From Paenibacillus senegalensis JC66 (GTDB taxonomy: Bacteria > Bacillota > Bacilli > Paenibacillales > NBRC-103111): 64,000 bases of DNA. Shown one piece after another: positions 8,840 through 17,311 of the stretch; the stretch's first letter is position 1, and every line of letters starts with the position of its first letter. A program made the position numbers and the translations under genes. Location of the stretch: assembly GCF_000285515.1 (NCBI RefSeq), contig NZ_HE610959.1:72183-136182 (forward strand), written 5' to 3'. The notes beneath the pieces were generated by a model. That model made no database searches. It was not told the DNA's origin and worked only from the letters and a program-made list of their open reading frames with translations.

Positions 8840-8868
8840 AATATACTGCTATTTTAGTTTCTTGTAAA
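8840..8868 (-). promoter_or_regulatory. Sigma-A promoter for the 70-nt transcript
   Basis: Minus strand: TTTACA (8863-8868), a 17-bp spacer and TATATT (8840-8845). Both boxes differ from consensus by one base and the spacing is ideal. Confidence 0.6.
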
Positions 8869-9079
8869 GCCTTTCAATTTTATTTTTTTGTAAAATCCGG
8901 GACGATCGTTTTCCTTCTCCGATCCTCTCACGCTTTTTTGCGCTATTTTGTTCCCGTGATATTGCAGGTCTTTATCGAAAATGAAAGTCTGCATCATAAA
9001 GAAAACGGTGTACTCCATGAATTGTTAATGATACTCTTTAGATAACAGTTATAAACGAAAACACCTGGAGGTCTGCCGT

Positions 9080-9919
9080 ATGCAAACCATAGAACATAAA
9101 TATGCTCAGCTTGGCGAAATCCTAAATTCCATGGGAAAGGTGGTTGTTGCCTTTTCCGGTGGTGTAGATAGCACTTTTCTGTTAAAAGCCGCACTGGAGT
9201 TTCTCGGCAAAGACCGGGTGCTCGCTATCACAGCCGATTCTGAAACGTATCCAGAGAGAGAAAAGCATGAAGCGATACAGCTCGCCAAGGAATTGGGGGC
9301 TCACCACAGAGTTATTCATACTAGTGAGCTTGCTATTCCCGGCTATGCGGAGAATCCAACCAACCGCTGTTATTTCTGTAAAAATTCGCTGTTTGATCAT
9401 TTGAAGCCGATCGCCAAGGACAGCGGATACGATCATGTCATCTTCGGTGCGATTGCCGATGATTTGGGGGATCATCGTCCGGGCCTGGTTGCAGCGCATG
9501 AGCAAGGAGTTCGGGCACCCTTAATGGAAGCCGGTATAAAAAAGTCTGAGATCAGGCATATGTCACGCCAGCTCGGCCTTCGCACCTGGGATAAACCTTC
9601 CTTTGCCTGTTTATCCTCGCGCATTCCCTATGGGGAAGCGATTACCGCCTATAAATTGTCGATGATCGACCAGGCAGAAGACTTCCTCATTCAGCTGGGT
9701 TTTCGCCAGGTACGCGTCAGGCAGCATGACCAATTAGCGCGGATTGAGGTTCCTCCTGCCGACCTTCCCGAGATTGTCGCTGTGGCAGAAACCATACATG
9801 CCAAGCTAAAAGAGATCGGTTATTCATATGTCACGATGGATTTGCAGGGATACCGCTCAGGCAGCTTGAATGAGGTGCTGACTCCCGAACAGCGAAACGC
9901 TTCTGCAATCCGCTCCTAA
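9080..9919 (+). CDS. larE: ATP-dependent sacrificial sulfur transferase LarE
   Basis: 279 residues. An N-type PP-loop SGGVDS (26-31) binds ATP for adenylation of the substrate, pyridinium-3,5-biscarboxylic acid mononucleotide, in synthesis of the nickel-pincer cofactor of lactate racemase. Family motifs: ADSETYPERE, NRCYFCKNSLF, GAIADDLGDHRPG and KPSFACLSSRIPYG. Three cysteines (97, 100, 177) match the subset of LarE proteins proposed to carry a [4Fe-4S] cluster instead of sacrificing a single cysteine. TGGAGGT precedes the ATG. larA, larB and larC are not in the window, so it is an orphan or part of a dispersed system. A strong terminator follows. Confidence 0.92.
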   Translation: MQTIEHKYAQLGEILNSMGKVVVAFSGGVDSTFLLKAALEFLGKDRVLAITADSETYPEREKHEAIQLAKELGAHHRVIHTSELAIPGYAENPTNRCYFCKNSLFDHLKPIAKDSGYDHVIFGAIADDLGDHRPGLVAAHEQGVRAPLMEAGIKKSEIRHMSRQLGLRTWDKPSFACLSSRIPYGEAITAYKLSMIDQAEDFLIQLGFRQVRVRQHDQLARIEVPPADLPEIVAVAETIHAKLKEIGYSYVTMDLQGYRSGSLNEVLTPEQRNASAIRS

Positions 9920-9933
9920 CCAGGCCGATCCTT

Positions 9934-9988
9934 CTCCTAAGAGGCGCGGGCAGCTCAGGCAGCTCCCCGCGCCTCTTAGGAGTCTTTA
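9934..9988 (+). terminator. Strong hairpin terminator after larE
   Basis: A perfect 17-bp stem (9934-9950 with 9966-9982), whose loop can extend through two AGCT copies, is followed by TCTTTATA. It ends larE transcription. Confidence 0.75.
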
Positions 9989-10052
9989 TAGCAAAGTATG
10001 CAGAAGCAATTATATACAAGTCACAAGCCATACACAATTATGCCGTTTATTA

Positions 10053-10095
10053 TGTGATTTAATTCACATTATCAGTTCCCTCCTTCCTCTATACT
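10053..10095 (+). promoter_or_regulatory. Fnr/CRP-type site at a class II position plus -10 box
   Basis: TGTGATTTAATTCACA (10053-10068) has the arms TGTGA-N6-TCACA shared by Fnr and CRP sites. A -10 box TATACT (10090-10095) lies downstream, placing the likely start near 10102 and the site centre at about -41.5, the position used by class II activators. No good -35 box is present, as expected for an activated promoter. It drives the 102-residue gene at 10122. Confidence 0.55.
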
Positions 10096-10121
10096 TAAAT
10101 TATAGAAGGGAGGATTTTATC

Positions 10122-10430
10122 ATGAAAAAAGAGTGTCTGTTTTACTTCAAGCTGAACAAAGACGGCGAGATAAAGCTGCTGCGAGCCAATTTCATGCTGG
10201 ATCAAAATGCTGAGCCCACCGTAGCTGACTTTATTCGCTGCTTCCGCCGTCTCGGCTATGACACCGAGCTTAGCGGTCGTCTCAGCTTAACCTTCAGGAC
10301 AACAAATACCACTCCCGCCTATATCATTGAGGTTACTAAGGTGACAATCCGCGGGGAAACGGAAGAAACCCCTTTTATAGACTGGGAGCGGCAAGCGATC
10401 TTAAAAGAACTGCTGCAGCTGAACGCTTAA
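10122..10430 (+). CDS. Hypothetical 102-residue protein, probably Fnr/CRP-regulated
   Basis: A soluble acidic-basic mixed protein starting MKKECLFYFKLNKDGEIKLLRANF; I do not recognise a family. It has a good GAAGGGAGG site, its own promoter with an Fnr/CRP-type operator, and a terminator downstream, so it is a genuine single-gene unit. No membrane segment, no cysteine pair and no HTH are evident. The regulation hints at a role under low oxygen, which is inference only. Confidence 0.65.
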   Translation: MKKECLFYFKLNKDGEIKLLRANFMLDQNAEPTVADFIRCFRRLGYDTELSGRLSLTFRTTNTTPAYIIEVTKVTIRGETEETPFIDWERQAILKELLQLNA

Positions 10431-10534
10431 TTTTCCTAATCAGGCATCGTGGAAGGCGAATAATTTATCACGTTATTTATTAATTCCATTAATTATTTCT
10501 GATATTAATTACATGCCCTCACCCCTTCCTCCTC

Positions 10535-10573
10535 CGCCTACAGCCTCCTTTTCACGGCTGCAGGCGTTTTTTT
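10535..10573 (+). terminator. Rho-independent terminator after the 102-residue gene
   Basis: CGCCTACAGCC and GGCTGCAGGCG pair with one mismatch and are followed by seven T. Confidence 0.8.
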
Positions 10574-10701
10574 ATTTATTCCGTTAGAGGTTCGAGGGAT
10601 CATTGGCGTTTTCGCAGAAGATTTCGTAAGATAGAAGCATATTTAAAGCCTCGTTGAAGAACGCATTTTTTATTATCATCTAACGCTGAGGAGCTGGGGG
10701 T

Positions 10702-11376
10702 ATGAGCCAAAAAACCGCTTTATTGCTTGGGGCTACCGGACTAGTCGGCGGTCATTTGCTGAAGCTTTTGCTGGAAAGCGAGCACTTCGGCCGCGTTGTT
10801 GTATTAAGCCGCAAATCTGGCGGAGCTAAGCATGAAAAGCTTCAAGAAATCATACTAGACTTTAACAGCCTGGACTCGGCTAAACCTCATTTTGCCGTTG
10901 ATGTCCTGTTCTGCTGTCTCGGTACAACAATTAAAAAAGCAAAAACTAGAGAAGCCATGATCCGGGTAGACTACGAGTATCCGCTGGAAGCGGGCCGCCT
11001 GGCCAAGGAGATGGGAGTCGGGCATTATGCTGTCGTTAGCTCAATTGGCGCCAACGCGGACTCTCCGAACGCCTATCTGCGGACCAAAGGAAGGCTCGAA
11101 GCTGATTTGAAATCACTCGATTTCGCTGCCTTAAGCATCTTCCAGCCCTCACTTCTTCTTGGGAAGCGTCAGGAGTTCCGTTTTGGCGAAGGCCTGGCTT
11201 CTAAGCTGCTGCCCCTATTGTCCTTTGCTTTTGCAGGAAAGCTCAAAAAATATAAAGCTGTTGCCGCTTCTGATGTCGCGAAGGCCATGTATTCAGCAGC
11301 TTATCAGACTAAACCCGGTACAACGGTCTATCCTACCGATGAAATTATTAAATTGGCCGCTGCCGTCTCCGACTAG
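10702..11376 (+). CDS. NAD(P)-binding oxidoreductase, atypical SDR (YraR/HTATIP2-like)
   Basis: 224 residues with the N-terminal dinucleotide-binding loop LLLGATGLVGGHLLKLLL, then VDVLFCCLGTTIKKAKTREAMIRVDYEYP and HYAVVSSIGANADSPNAYLRTKGRLEADLK, the usual blocks of this atypical short-chain dehydrogenase group; FQPSLLLGKRQEFRFGE is also conserved. The family includes B. subtilis YraR and human HTATIP2; substrate unknown. GAGG and GGGGG tracts precede the ATG. The stop lies inside the terminator stem shared with the convergent ABC gene. Confidence 0.85.
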   Translation: MSQKTALLLGATGLVGGHLLKLLLESEHFGRVVVLSRKSGGAKHEKLQEIILDFNSLDSAKPHFAVDVLFCCLGTTIKKAKTREAMIRVDYEYPLEAGRLAKEMGVGHYAVVSSIGANADSPNAYLRTKGRLEADLKSLDFAALSIFQPSLLLGKRQEFRFGEGLASKLLPLLSFAFAGKLKKYKAVAASDVAKAMYSAAYQTKPGTTVYPTDEIIKLAAAVSD

Positions 11377-11407
11377 ATCGTCTTGAAACGACCTAGCCGG
11401 AGACGGC
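11362..11407. terminator. Bidirectional terminator-like inverted repeat between convergent genes
   Basis: GCCGTCTCCG pairs with CGGAGACGGC, and an inner part CTAG, TCGT/ACGA, CTAG continues the stem. It overlaps the stop of the oxidoreductase gene and lies 23 bp from the end of the ABC exporter gene. Confidence 0.6.
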
Positions 11408-11429
11408 CCTTTCATCGGCCTTGATGTTC

Positions 11430-13148
11430 TTAATGTATCGCAGCCTGTACGTCATGCAGGCGGCTGTATACACCTCCGGCAGAAATCAGCTCTTCATGCT
11501 TGCCCTGCTCCACGATCCCATGCTCATTCACAACAACGATTCTATCTGCATTTCTAATCGTGGACAAGCGATGGGCAATCACTAATGTCGTTCTGCCTTC
11601 TGAAAGCTCGGCCAGCGATTTCTGGATCGCCGCTTCGGTCTCGGTGTCTAGTGCGGAAGTCGCTTCATCCAGAATGAGGATTGGCGGGTTTTTCAGAAAC
11701 ATGCGGGCAATCGACAGCCTTTGCTTCTGTCCCCCCGACAGCTTAACCCCGCGTTCGCCAATAACCGTATCCATCCCTTCGGGCATGGAGCGAATCAGAC
11801 CATCCAGCGCTGCTCTTCTTGCCGCCTCCCAAATTTGCTCTTCTGTTGCCTTCAAATTGCCGTAGGCTATATTCTCCCGAATCGTACCGGAAAACAGGAA
11901 TACGTCCTGCTGTACAATTCCGATATGCTTGCGCAGTGATTGCAGCTTGATCTTGCGGGTATCCTTGCCATCGATCGTTATCCGTCCTTCATCCACCTCG
12001 TAAAAGCGGGGGAGCAGACTGCACAGGGTTGTTTTTCCGGCTCCAGATGGGCCAACGAAAGCTACCGTTTCTCCAGGCCGGATGGACAGATTAATGTTGT
12101 TCAAAATTTTGCGGTCTTTCTCATAGCCGAAAGATACGCCTTCAAAGCGAATATCCCCTTTTGGAGAAGCTAGATCAACGGCATCCGGGGCATCGGCAAT
12201 GTCCGGCTCGGTATCGATAATTTCGATATACCGCTTGAATCCGGCGATTCCTTTCGGGTAACTTTCGATAACGGCATTTATTTTCTCAATAGGCCGGAAG
12301 AAAATGTTGGATAACAGCACAAACGCCATAAATTCGCCCATCTCGATTTTGCCTTCAATATAAAACCAAGCGCCGCAAATCATGACAAATACGGTAATAA
12401 GGCGCATCATCATGTAGCTGATGGAAATACTTTTAGCCATCGTTTTGTAGGCGAGCAGCTTCGTTTCCCGAAATTTCTGGTTTTCGACCGCAAACAGTTT
12501 GTTTTCATGCTCCTCATTGGCAAACGACTGGACTACACGGATGCCGCCCACATTGTCTTCAATTCGCGCATTGAAATTTCCGACATTGCCGAACAGTCTG
12601 CGGTACGTTCTTGTCATTCGCCGTCCGAAGAAGATCGTTACCCAGGCCATCAAAGGTACGATAACGAAAGTCAGCAGCGCCAGCTCCAGATTGATGTAGG
12701 CCATTAGAGTAAAGGAACCGACCAGCGTCATGATGGCAATGAACACATCCTCCGGCCCGTGATGGGCTACCTCACCGATATCGTTCAAATCATTAGTCAC
12801 TCTGCCGATCAAATGTCCGGTCTTGTGGTTGTCGAAAAAACGAAACGACAGCTTCTGGATGTGATTGAACATTTTGCTTCGCATATCGGTCTCGATATTA
12901 ATGCCCAGCATATGCCCCCAATAAGTCACCACGTAATTCAGCGCCGTATTCAAAGCGTAAATCGCCAGCAGCCCGAGGCACGCCATAACGATAATCGGCC
13001 AGTTCTGGCTGGGCAGCAGGTTGTCAATAAAGCCGCTCACCGCCATTGGAAAAGCAAGCTCAAGCAGTCCGGCAATCACGGCACAGCTGAAATCCAAAAT
13101 AAATAGCCCCCTATAAGGGCGGTAATAAGAGAAAAAACGCCGCAGCAA
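11430..13148 (-). CDS. ABC exporter half-transporter (fused permease and ATPase)
   Basis: About 572 residues. The N-terminal 300 form six membrane segments of a type IV exporter (FILDFSCAVIAGLLELAFPM, NWPIIVMACLGLLAIYALNTALNYVV and others), with the coupling helix near FFDNHKTGHLIGRVTNDLNDI. The nucleotide-binding domain has Walker A GPSGAGKTT, Q-loop IVQQDVFLF, signature LSGGQKQRLSIA, Walker B ILILDEATSALD and the H-loop IAHRLSTI. It should work as a homodimer or with a partner, exporting a lipid, peptide or drug. I start at the TTG at 13148, which has GGAGAG at good spacing; a GTG at 13157 sits too close to it. It is divergent from the ABC-2 system. Confidence 0.88.
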   Translation of the reverse strand: MLRRFFSYYRPYRGLFILDFSCAVIAGLLELAFPMAVSGFIDNLLPSQNWPIIVMACLGLLAIYALNTALNYVVTYWGHMLGINIETDMRSKMFNHIQKLSFRFFDNHKTGHLIGRVTNDLNDIGEVAHHGPEDVFIAIMTLVGSFTLMAYINLELALLTFVIVPLMAWVTIFFGRRMTRTYRRLFGNVGNFNARIEDNVGGIRVVQSFANEEHENKLFAVENQKFRETKLLAYKTMAKSISISYMMMRLITVFVMICGAWFYIEGKIEMGEFMAFVLLSNIFFRPIEKINAVIESYPKGIAGFKRYIEIIDTEPDIADAPDAVDLASPKGDIRFEGVSFGYEKDRKILNNINLSIRPGETVAFVGPSGAGKTTLCSLLPRFYEVDEGRITIDGKDTRKIKLQSLRKHIGIVQQDVFLFSGTIRENIAYGNLKATEEQIWEAARRAALDGLIRSMPEGMDTVIGERGVKLSGGQKQRLSIARMFLKNPPILILDEATSALDTETEAAIQKSLAELSEGRTTLVIAHRLSTIRNADRIVVVNEHGIVEQGKHEELISAGGVYSRLHDVQAAIH

Positions 13149-13502
13149 CCTAATCACTCTCCAAATCCATTCTGTCTGTCCTGGCTCTATGTCCCGGATT
13201 TCTGTCCTTTTTCCATATTAACTCATCTTTCGTACAAACAGGTAATAAAAAATACAGTTAACTGATTTTTTCTGTGACTAGGGCGGCCTAGCATTTTGGT
13301 AAAAAGCGTAACCTTTTACTGGGATCATGACATTTGTAACTATTAGCCCTTCAGACGCTTTGCCATAATGTTAATAGGCGGATCGGGATAACTCAAGCTG
13401 ATTTTCGTCTGGATTGCATCCTGCTTTTATTACTGATAAGGTATACTTTCTCACTATTTAGTTAAAGAAATCGAACCTGTCCGTTTAGGAGGTTATAATT
13501 TT
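13149..13502. other. Divergent intergenic region between two ABC systems
   Basis: About 350 bp. I see the ribosome site TTAGGAGG of the plus-strand ABC gene and a possible -10 TATACT near 13442, but no convincing -35, operator or small gene. Confidence 0.4.
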
Positions 13503-14450
13503 ATGCTTGTTGCACAAATGAATAACATTGTAAAACGCTATGGCTCGCACCTGGCTCTCGATCACGTCGATCTGGACATCCGGGAAGGTGAAATTGTCGG
13601 CCTGCTCGGACCGAACGGCGCCGGGAAAACGACTCTGATTCATGCCTTGGCCGGCTTGAATCGGATCGACTCCGGTTCGATCCATTGTTTCGGCAAACCG
13701 CAAACGGCAAATCTAATGGAAATCAAGCGCAATCTGGGACTTGTCACCCAGGACATAACGATATTTGAAGATCTGACCGTTTGGGAGAACCTTGCTTTTT
13801 TCGGAGGAATTTACGGGTTAAAGGGCAGTGGCCTGAAAAAGAGAATCGAGGAAACACTCGAATTCGTCGGTTTGACCGACTGTGCCAACAAAAGACCGGG
13901 CATCTTCTCCGGCGGGATGAAGCGCCGTTTGAATATCGCCTGCGCTCTTACACATAAACCGAAGCTGTTAATTATGGATGAGCCTACCGTAGGCATTGAT
14001 CCGCAGTCGCGCAACCATATTCTCGAATCGGTACGCGAGCTGCAGCGCTCGGGTACAACGATTCTGTACACAACCCACTATATGGAGGAGGTTCAATCCA
14101 TCGCTTCCCGCATCGTCATAATGGATCAAGGGCATGTCATTGCCCAGGGCACTCTCGATGATCTGATCGATAATATTCAGCATGAAGAAAAAATCAAGAT
14201 CGAACTGGTTGAGGTTACCGGGCAATTACTGGAGCAGCTCCGCCAGCTGGCCGGCGTCAAATCCGTCACTCAGGAGGGCAACAAACTTACTATTATTTCC
14301 ACTGTCGGTTCAGGAAATTTGGACCGGGCGCTGGCCCTTGCCCGCCATGCCGGGGGCATTCGTTCCATTAATGCAGAGAAGCCCACTCTCGAGGATGTGT
14401 TTTTTACCTTGACCGGTAAGCAGCTTCGCGACGGAAAGGAGACTTCCTAA
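13503..14450 (+). CDS. ABC-2 type transporter ATP-binding protein
   Basis: 315 residues. The ATPase domain has Walker A GPNGAGKTT, Q-loop LVTQDITIFEDLTVWENL, signature FSGGMKRRLNIA, Walker B LLIMDEPTVGIDP and H-loop YTTHYMEEV. A C-terminal extension of about 90 residues (KIELVEVTGQLLEQL...) is usual for ATPases serving ABC-2 exporters. It is the first gene of an operon with two permeases, then a histidine kinase and response regulator. This arrangement resembles B. subtilis yvfRS-yvfTU; the cargo is likely a peptide, antibiotic or lipid. Confidence 0.9.
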   Translation: MLVAQMNNIVKRYGSHLALDHVDLDIREGEIVGLLGPNGAGKTTLIHALAGLNRIDSGSIHCFGKPQTANLMEIKRNLGLVTQDITIFEDLTVWENLAFFGGIYGLKGSGLKKRIEETLEFVGLTDCANKRPGIFSGGMKRRLNIACALTHKPKLLIMDEPTVGIDPQSRNHILESVRELQRSGTTILYTTHYMEEVQSIASRIVIMDQGHVIAQGTLDDLIDNIQHEEKIKIELVEVTGQLLEQLRQLAGVKSVTQEGNKLTIISTVGSGNLDRALALARHAGGIRSINAEKPTLEDVFFTLTGKQLRDGKETS

Positions 14451-14451
14451 T

Positions 14452-15180
14452 ATGGCGCGGATGATTTATTTTTCTATTCTGCGAATGCTGCGCGGCTACA
14501 GCGCGATTATTCTGCTGTTCGTTGTCCCTCTTGCCATTATTACTTTACTAAGCCTGATCGTTGGCAATGAGTACAGTGTCGAGGGGCTCTCCTCCAGACA
14601 GTATATTGCAATGACCATGGTGATTGTATTCCAGCTTTTCAGCGGCAATTACGCCATGTTCTATATTCATGCCGACCTGGTCAAATTAAGGAGGTGGAAA
14701 ATCCAATCGCTCCCTGTTTCCCTTTTCAAATACTCCGCGGCCATACTGTTCGCCAGCACTTTTTTTAGCACGCTGCAAGGCTTGCTCCTTGTTCTGTACA
14801 CCCGGTTGCTATTCGGTGTCGAATGGGGCAATTACGCGTGGCTGCTTCTTATTATCGTGACCCTCTCACTGCTGTCGCAGTTTGTACATTTGACGATGGT
14901 CTTTTCCACAAGCACGATATCAATGGCCGAACGATTTACAGAAATCTATGGAATCGGGTTTATTCTGCTTGCGGGCATTATTTTTCCGATGCCGGTCTGG
15001 CCTGTGATCGAATGGATCAATGGTTTCCTTAATCCAATCACGCTCGCTCAATCAGCATTAATGGGGCCAGTTGCCCAAATCGATTACGGAAATCCTTATG
15101 CCAGCCTGCTGCTGCTTATCGTCCAATTGCTGTTGTTTGCCGTGCTTTCCGCAGTACTTGGGAGGAGGAGACTGTCATGA
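14452..15180 (+). CDS. ABC-2 type permease 1
   Basis: 242 residues with six membrane segments (YSAIILLFVVPLAIITLLSLIVG, MTMVIVFQLFSGNYAMFYIH, ILFASTFFSTLQGLLLVLY, WLLLIIVTLSLLSQFVHL, IYGIGFILLAGIIFPMPVWP, LLLLIVQLLLFAVLSAVLG). The GIIFPMPVWP loop is the usual conserved feature before the last helices of ABC-2 permeases. It starts 1 bp after the ATPase gene stops and overlaps the next permease by 4 bp (ATGA), so it is translationally coupled to both. Confidence 0.88.
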   Translation: MARMIYFSILRMLRGYSAIILLFVVPLAIITLLSLIVGNEYSVEGLSSRQYIAMTMVIVFQLFSGNYAMFYIHADLVKLRRWKIQSLPVSLFKYSAAILFASTFFSTLQGLLLVLYTRLLFGVEWGNYAWLLLIIVTLSLLSQFVHLTMVFSTSTISMAERFTEIYGIGFILLAGIIFPMPVWPVIEWINGFLNPITLAQSALMGPVAQIDYGNPYASLLLLIVQLLLFAVLSAVLGRRRLS

Positions 15181-15863
15181 CCATTTTCCGCTACTCTTTG
15201 TTAAGAAGCGTGCGCAATAAAGGCACTCTGCTGCTGCTAATTGCGGTACCCTTGCTGGCCATCTTTATGCCCTCCATCGATTGGCCTGCACTGCCTCTCG
15301 GTTACCACTATTTCGGCGTGTTTCTGCTCTTTGTCGCAGCCAAGCTCGTCCACCTGATGATCGCGGACCGCTCCAGCGGTGTTATTATCCGCATCAGCAC
15401 GGCGCCTGTAAGCCATCTCTCTTATTTATGGCAAAATCTGCTGGCTTTCTCCATTTTGCTTATCAGTCAGTGCGTCATTGTAGCAGCCAGCGGGCAGTTC
15501 GTTCATAGCGGTCAGCTGCCGCCTGTGATTCCATTGCTGCTCGTCTACAGTGTGTTCACCTTCTCTGCCATCGCTTTTTCTCTAGCCTGGTGCTCTTTCT
15601 TCCGCAGCAGGGAAACGTCTTTAGCTATCTTGTTCAGCGTTATCCTGCTTTTAGCGATGCTCGGGGGAATCATGTGGCCGACTCAAATCATGCCTCCTGC
15701 TTTACAAAAAGCAGCCATGCTGCTGCCTACATACTGGTATATGGAAGCCCTGCAGCTTACTCTGCATAAAGCGCCTCTTTGGGAACTGATTGTTCCCCTG
15801 CTGAACTTAATTTTATTTACTCTGGTCTTTCTCCTTCTCGGCAGCCGGCGCAAGCTGTATTGA
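15177..15863 (+). CDS. ABC-2 type permease 2
   Basis: 228 residues, six membrane segments, with the family loop GGIMWPTQIMPPALQKAAMLLPTYWYMEAL. It is homologous in layout to the preceding permease but short of identity, so the exporter is probably a heterodimer of the two. Its ATG overlaps the previous stop. The following 300 bp contain a direct repeat and then the two-component genes. Confidence 0.88.
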   Translation: MTIFRYSLLRSVRNKGTLLLLIAVPLLAIFMPSIDWPALPLGYHYFGVFLLFVAAKLVHLMIADRSSGVIIRISTAPVSHLSYLWQNLLAFSILLISQCVIVAASGQFVHSGQLPPVIPLLLVYSVFTFSAIAFSLAWCSFFRSRETSLAILFSVILLLAMLGGIMWPTQIMPPALQKAAMLLPTYWYMEALQLTLHKAPLWELIVPLLNLILFTLVFLLLGSRRKLY

Positions 15864-15983
15864 ACCAGTTTTTCTGTGCTTTAGGGCGGCCGCCCGTCCA
15901 GGCTCATCCGAGCTATTTGGGAGAAAAATAATTGGCAAAGCCCTGGATTGGACTAGCTACCGGTTTATGATACGATAAAAAAA

Positions 15984-16025
15984 AGCTTGTGCTTTCACGA
16001 CAAAAAACAGCTTGTGCTTTTACGA
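15984..16025. repeat. 17-bp direct repeat upstream of the histidine kinase gene
   Basis: AGCTTGTGCTTTCACGA (15984-16000) and AGCTTGTGCTTTTACGA (16009-16025) differ at one base and are 25 bp apart. The spacing and position between transporter and regulator genes suggest a tandem binding site, perhaps for the adjacent NarL-type regulator. No other clear feature is seen in 15864-16170. Confidence 0.5.
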
Positions 16026-16170
16026 TTAAGCATCTTGCATAATGGAAATTCATCCTTAGCGGGTAACAGGCTTTAAAACCAATGGAAACTGTTTTGCTCC
16101 ATATCTTGCTTGACCGAAAGATCCGCTGGGATTTATGCAAAAGGCTGGATTAAGAACGAGGTTGCTATCG

Positions 16171-17289
16171 ATGACGACTCCCCTTCCTACCAAGCTCGAA
16201 TCGTCTCCGGCCATGGCAGCGCTGATTTGGCGAATCGGCGCTTTTATTGGTTTGACGATTTTGTGGTTGTCCGGCAGCAGCGAAGCTGCTGGCCTGATGC
16301 TCATTCTGGCGCTGGCCGTCCTCGCCTTGGCGCGCTGGCGGATGCCTTTGCCGCCCGGCACGCTGCTGGCCGATCAGCTGCTTTGTCTGGTGGCGGCGGC
16401 TTTGGCTTGGCCGGGCGCCTGGTTCAGTCTCGCCCTGCCGCTATTCGAGACCGCGCTGCGCAGAGCATACATATACGCCGTCCCGATTGTCCTGCTATTC
16501 GCCGTCTACGCGCCCGCCTCCCCACTGCTCTGGGCCGTCATGCTGCAGGCGGCGTTTGTCGGCTGGGCGATCGGCCAATGGTCAGCGCAGCTGGAACGCT
16601 ACCGCCGAGAGGCCGATCAGGAGCGGCGTGAACGCTATGAGCTGGAGCGGCTGAAGGAAGGGTGGCAGCTGGCCAATATTAGAGCCGCCCGCTTAGCCGA
16701 GCTCAGCGAACGCACGCGGATGGCCCACAAGCTGCACGATCATGTCGGCCATGAAATTGCGGCCGCGATGCTGGCAATGCAAGCTTTCGAGCGGCTGTGG
16801 CAAGAAAACGATCCGCGGGCGGCTGAACTATTCAGGCAAGCGCAGCAGCGGTTGGACAACAGCGCCCTGCAGCTGCGGGAAACGGTGCTTGACATGACCC
16901 CGGTAGAGCTGACCGGTGTGGATCGCTTGCAGGACATTTGCCAGCAGTTTGCGGCTTTATCGATACGGCTGCAAGTATACGGCGACAGCGGCAAAGTCCC
17001 TGTTCATTTGTGGACAGTGCTGGAGCCCTGCCTAAAAGAAGCATTAACGAATGCCGCCCGTCATTCGAACGCGAGTCATGTCGAGGTAACGCTCGATATA
17101 AGCAGCGCCATTGTCAGGCTCAGCGTACAAGACAACGGAACAGCGGCAAGCGAAGGCGAAAACCCGCCAGGGACCGGTCTGCGCAATTTGCGCCGCCGCG
17201 CCCAAGCAGTAGGCGGCACCGTAACTGCTCATTGGGATAACGGCTTCCAGCTCATCTGTGTGCTGCCGTTAGGAGAGGAGATTATCTGA
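16171..17289 (+). CDS. Sensor histidine kinase, HisKA_3/NarL-partner type
   Basis: 372 residues from the ATG at 16171 (GAGG lies 9 bases upstream; an earlier ATG at 16135 has no site). Four to five membrane helices fill residues 15-135 with almost no extracellular loop, an intramembrane-sensing layout. A coiled linker (LERYRREADQERRERYELER) leads to the HisKA_3 box RTRMAHKLHDHVGHEI, with phospho-His 189, and an ATPase domain with KEALTNAARHSNA and GTGLRNLRRRAQAVGG. It should phosphorylate the response regulator 22 bp downstream and probably senses the substrate or state of the adjacent ABC-2 exporter. The gene is more GC-rich than its neighbours. Confidence 0.85.
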   Translation: MTTPLPTKLESSPAMAALIWRIGAFIGLTILWLSGSSEAAGLMLILALAVLALARWRMPLPPGTLLADQLLCLVAAALAWPGAWFSLALPLFETALRRAYIYAVPIVLLFAVYAPASPLLWAVMLQAAFVGWAIGQWSAQLERYRREADQERRERYELERLKEGWQLANIRAARLAELSERTRMAHKLHDHVGHEIAAAMLAMQAFERLWQENDPRAAELFRQAQQRLDNSALQLRETVLDMTPVELTGVDRLQDICQQFAALSIRLQVYGDSGKVPVHLWTVLEPCLKEALTNAARHSNASHVEVTLDISSAIVRLSVQDNGTAASEGENPPGTGLRNLRRRAQAVGGTVTAHWDNGFQLICVLPLGEEII

Positions 17290-17311
17290 TGTTAAGAAGG
17301 GAGATTGTCTG

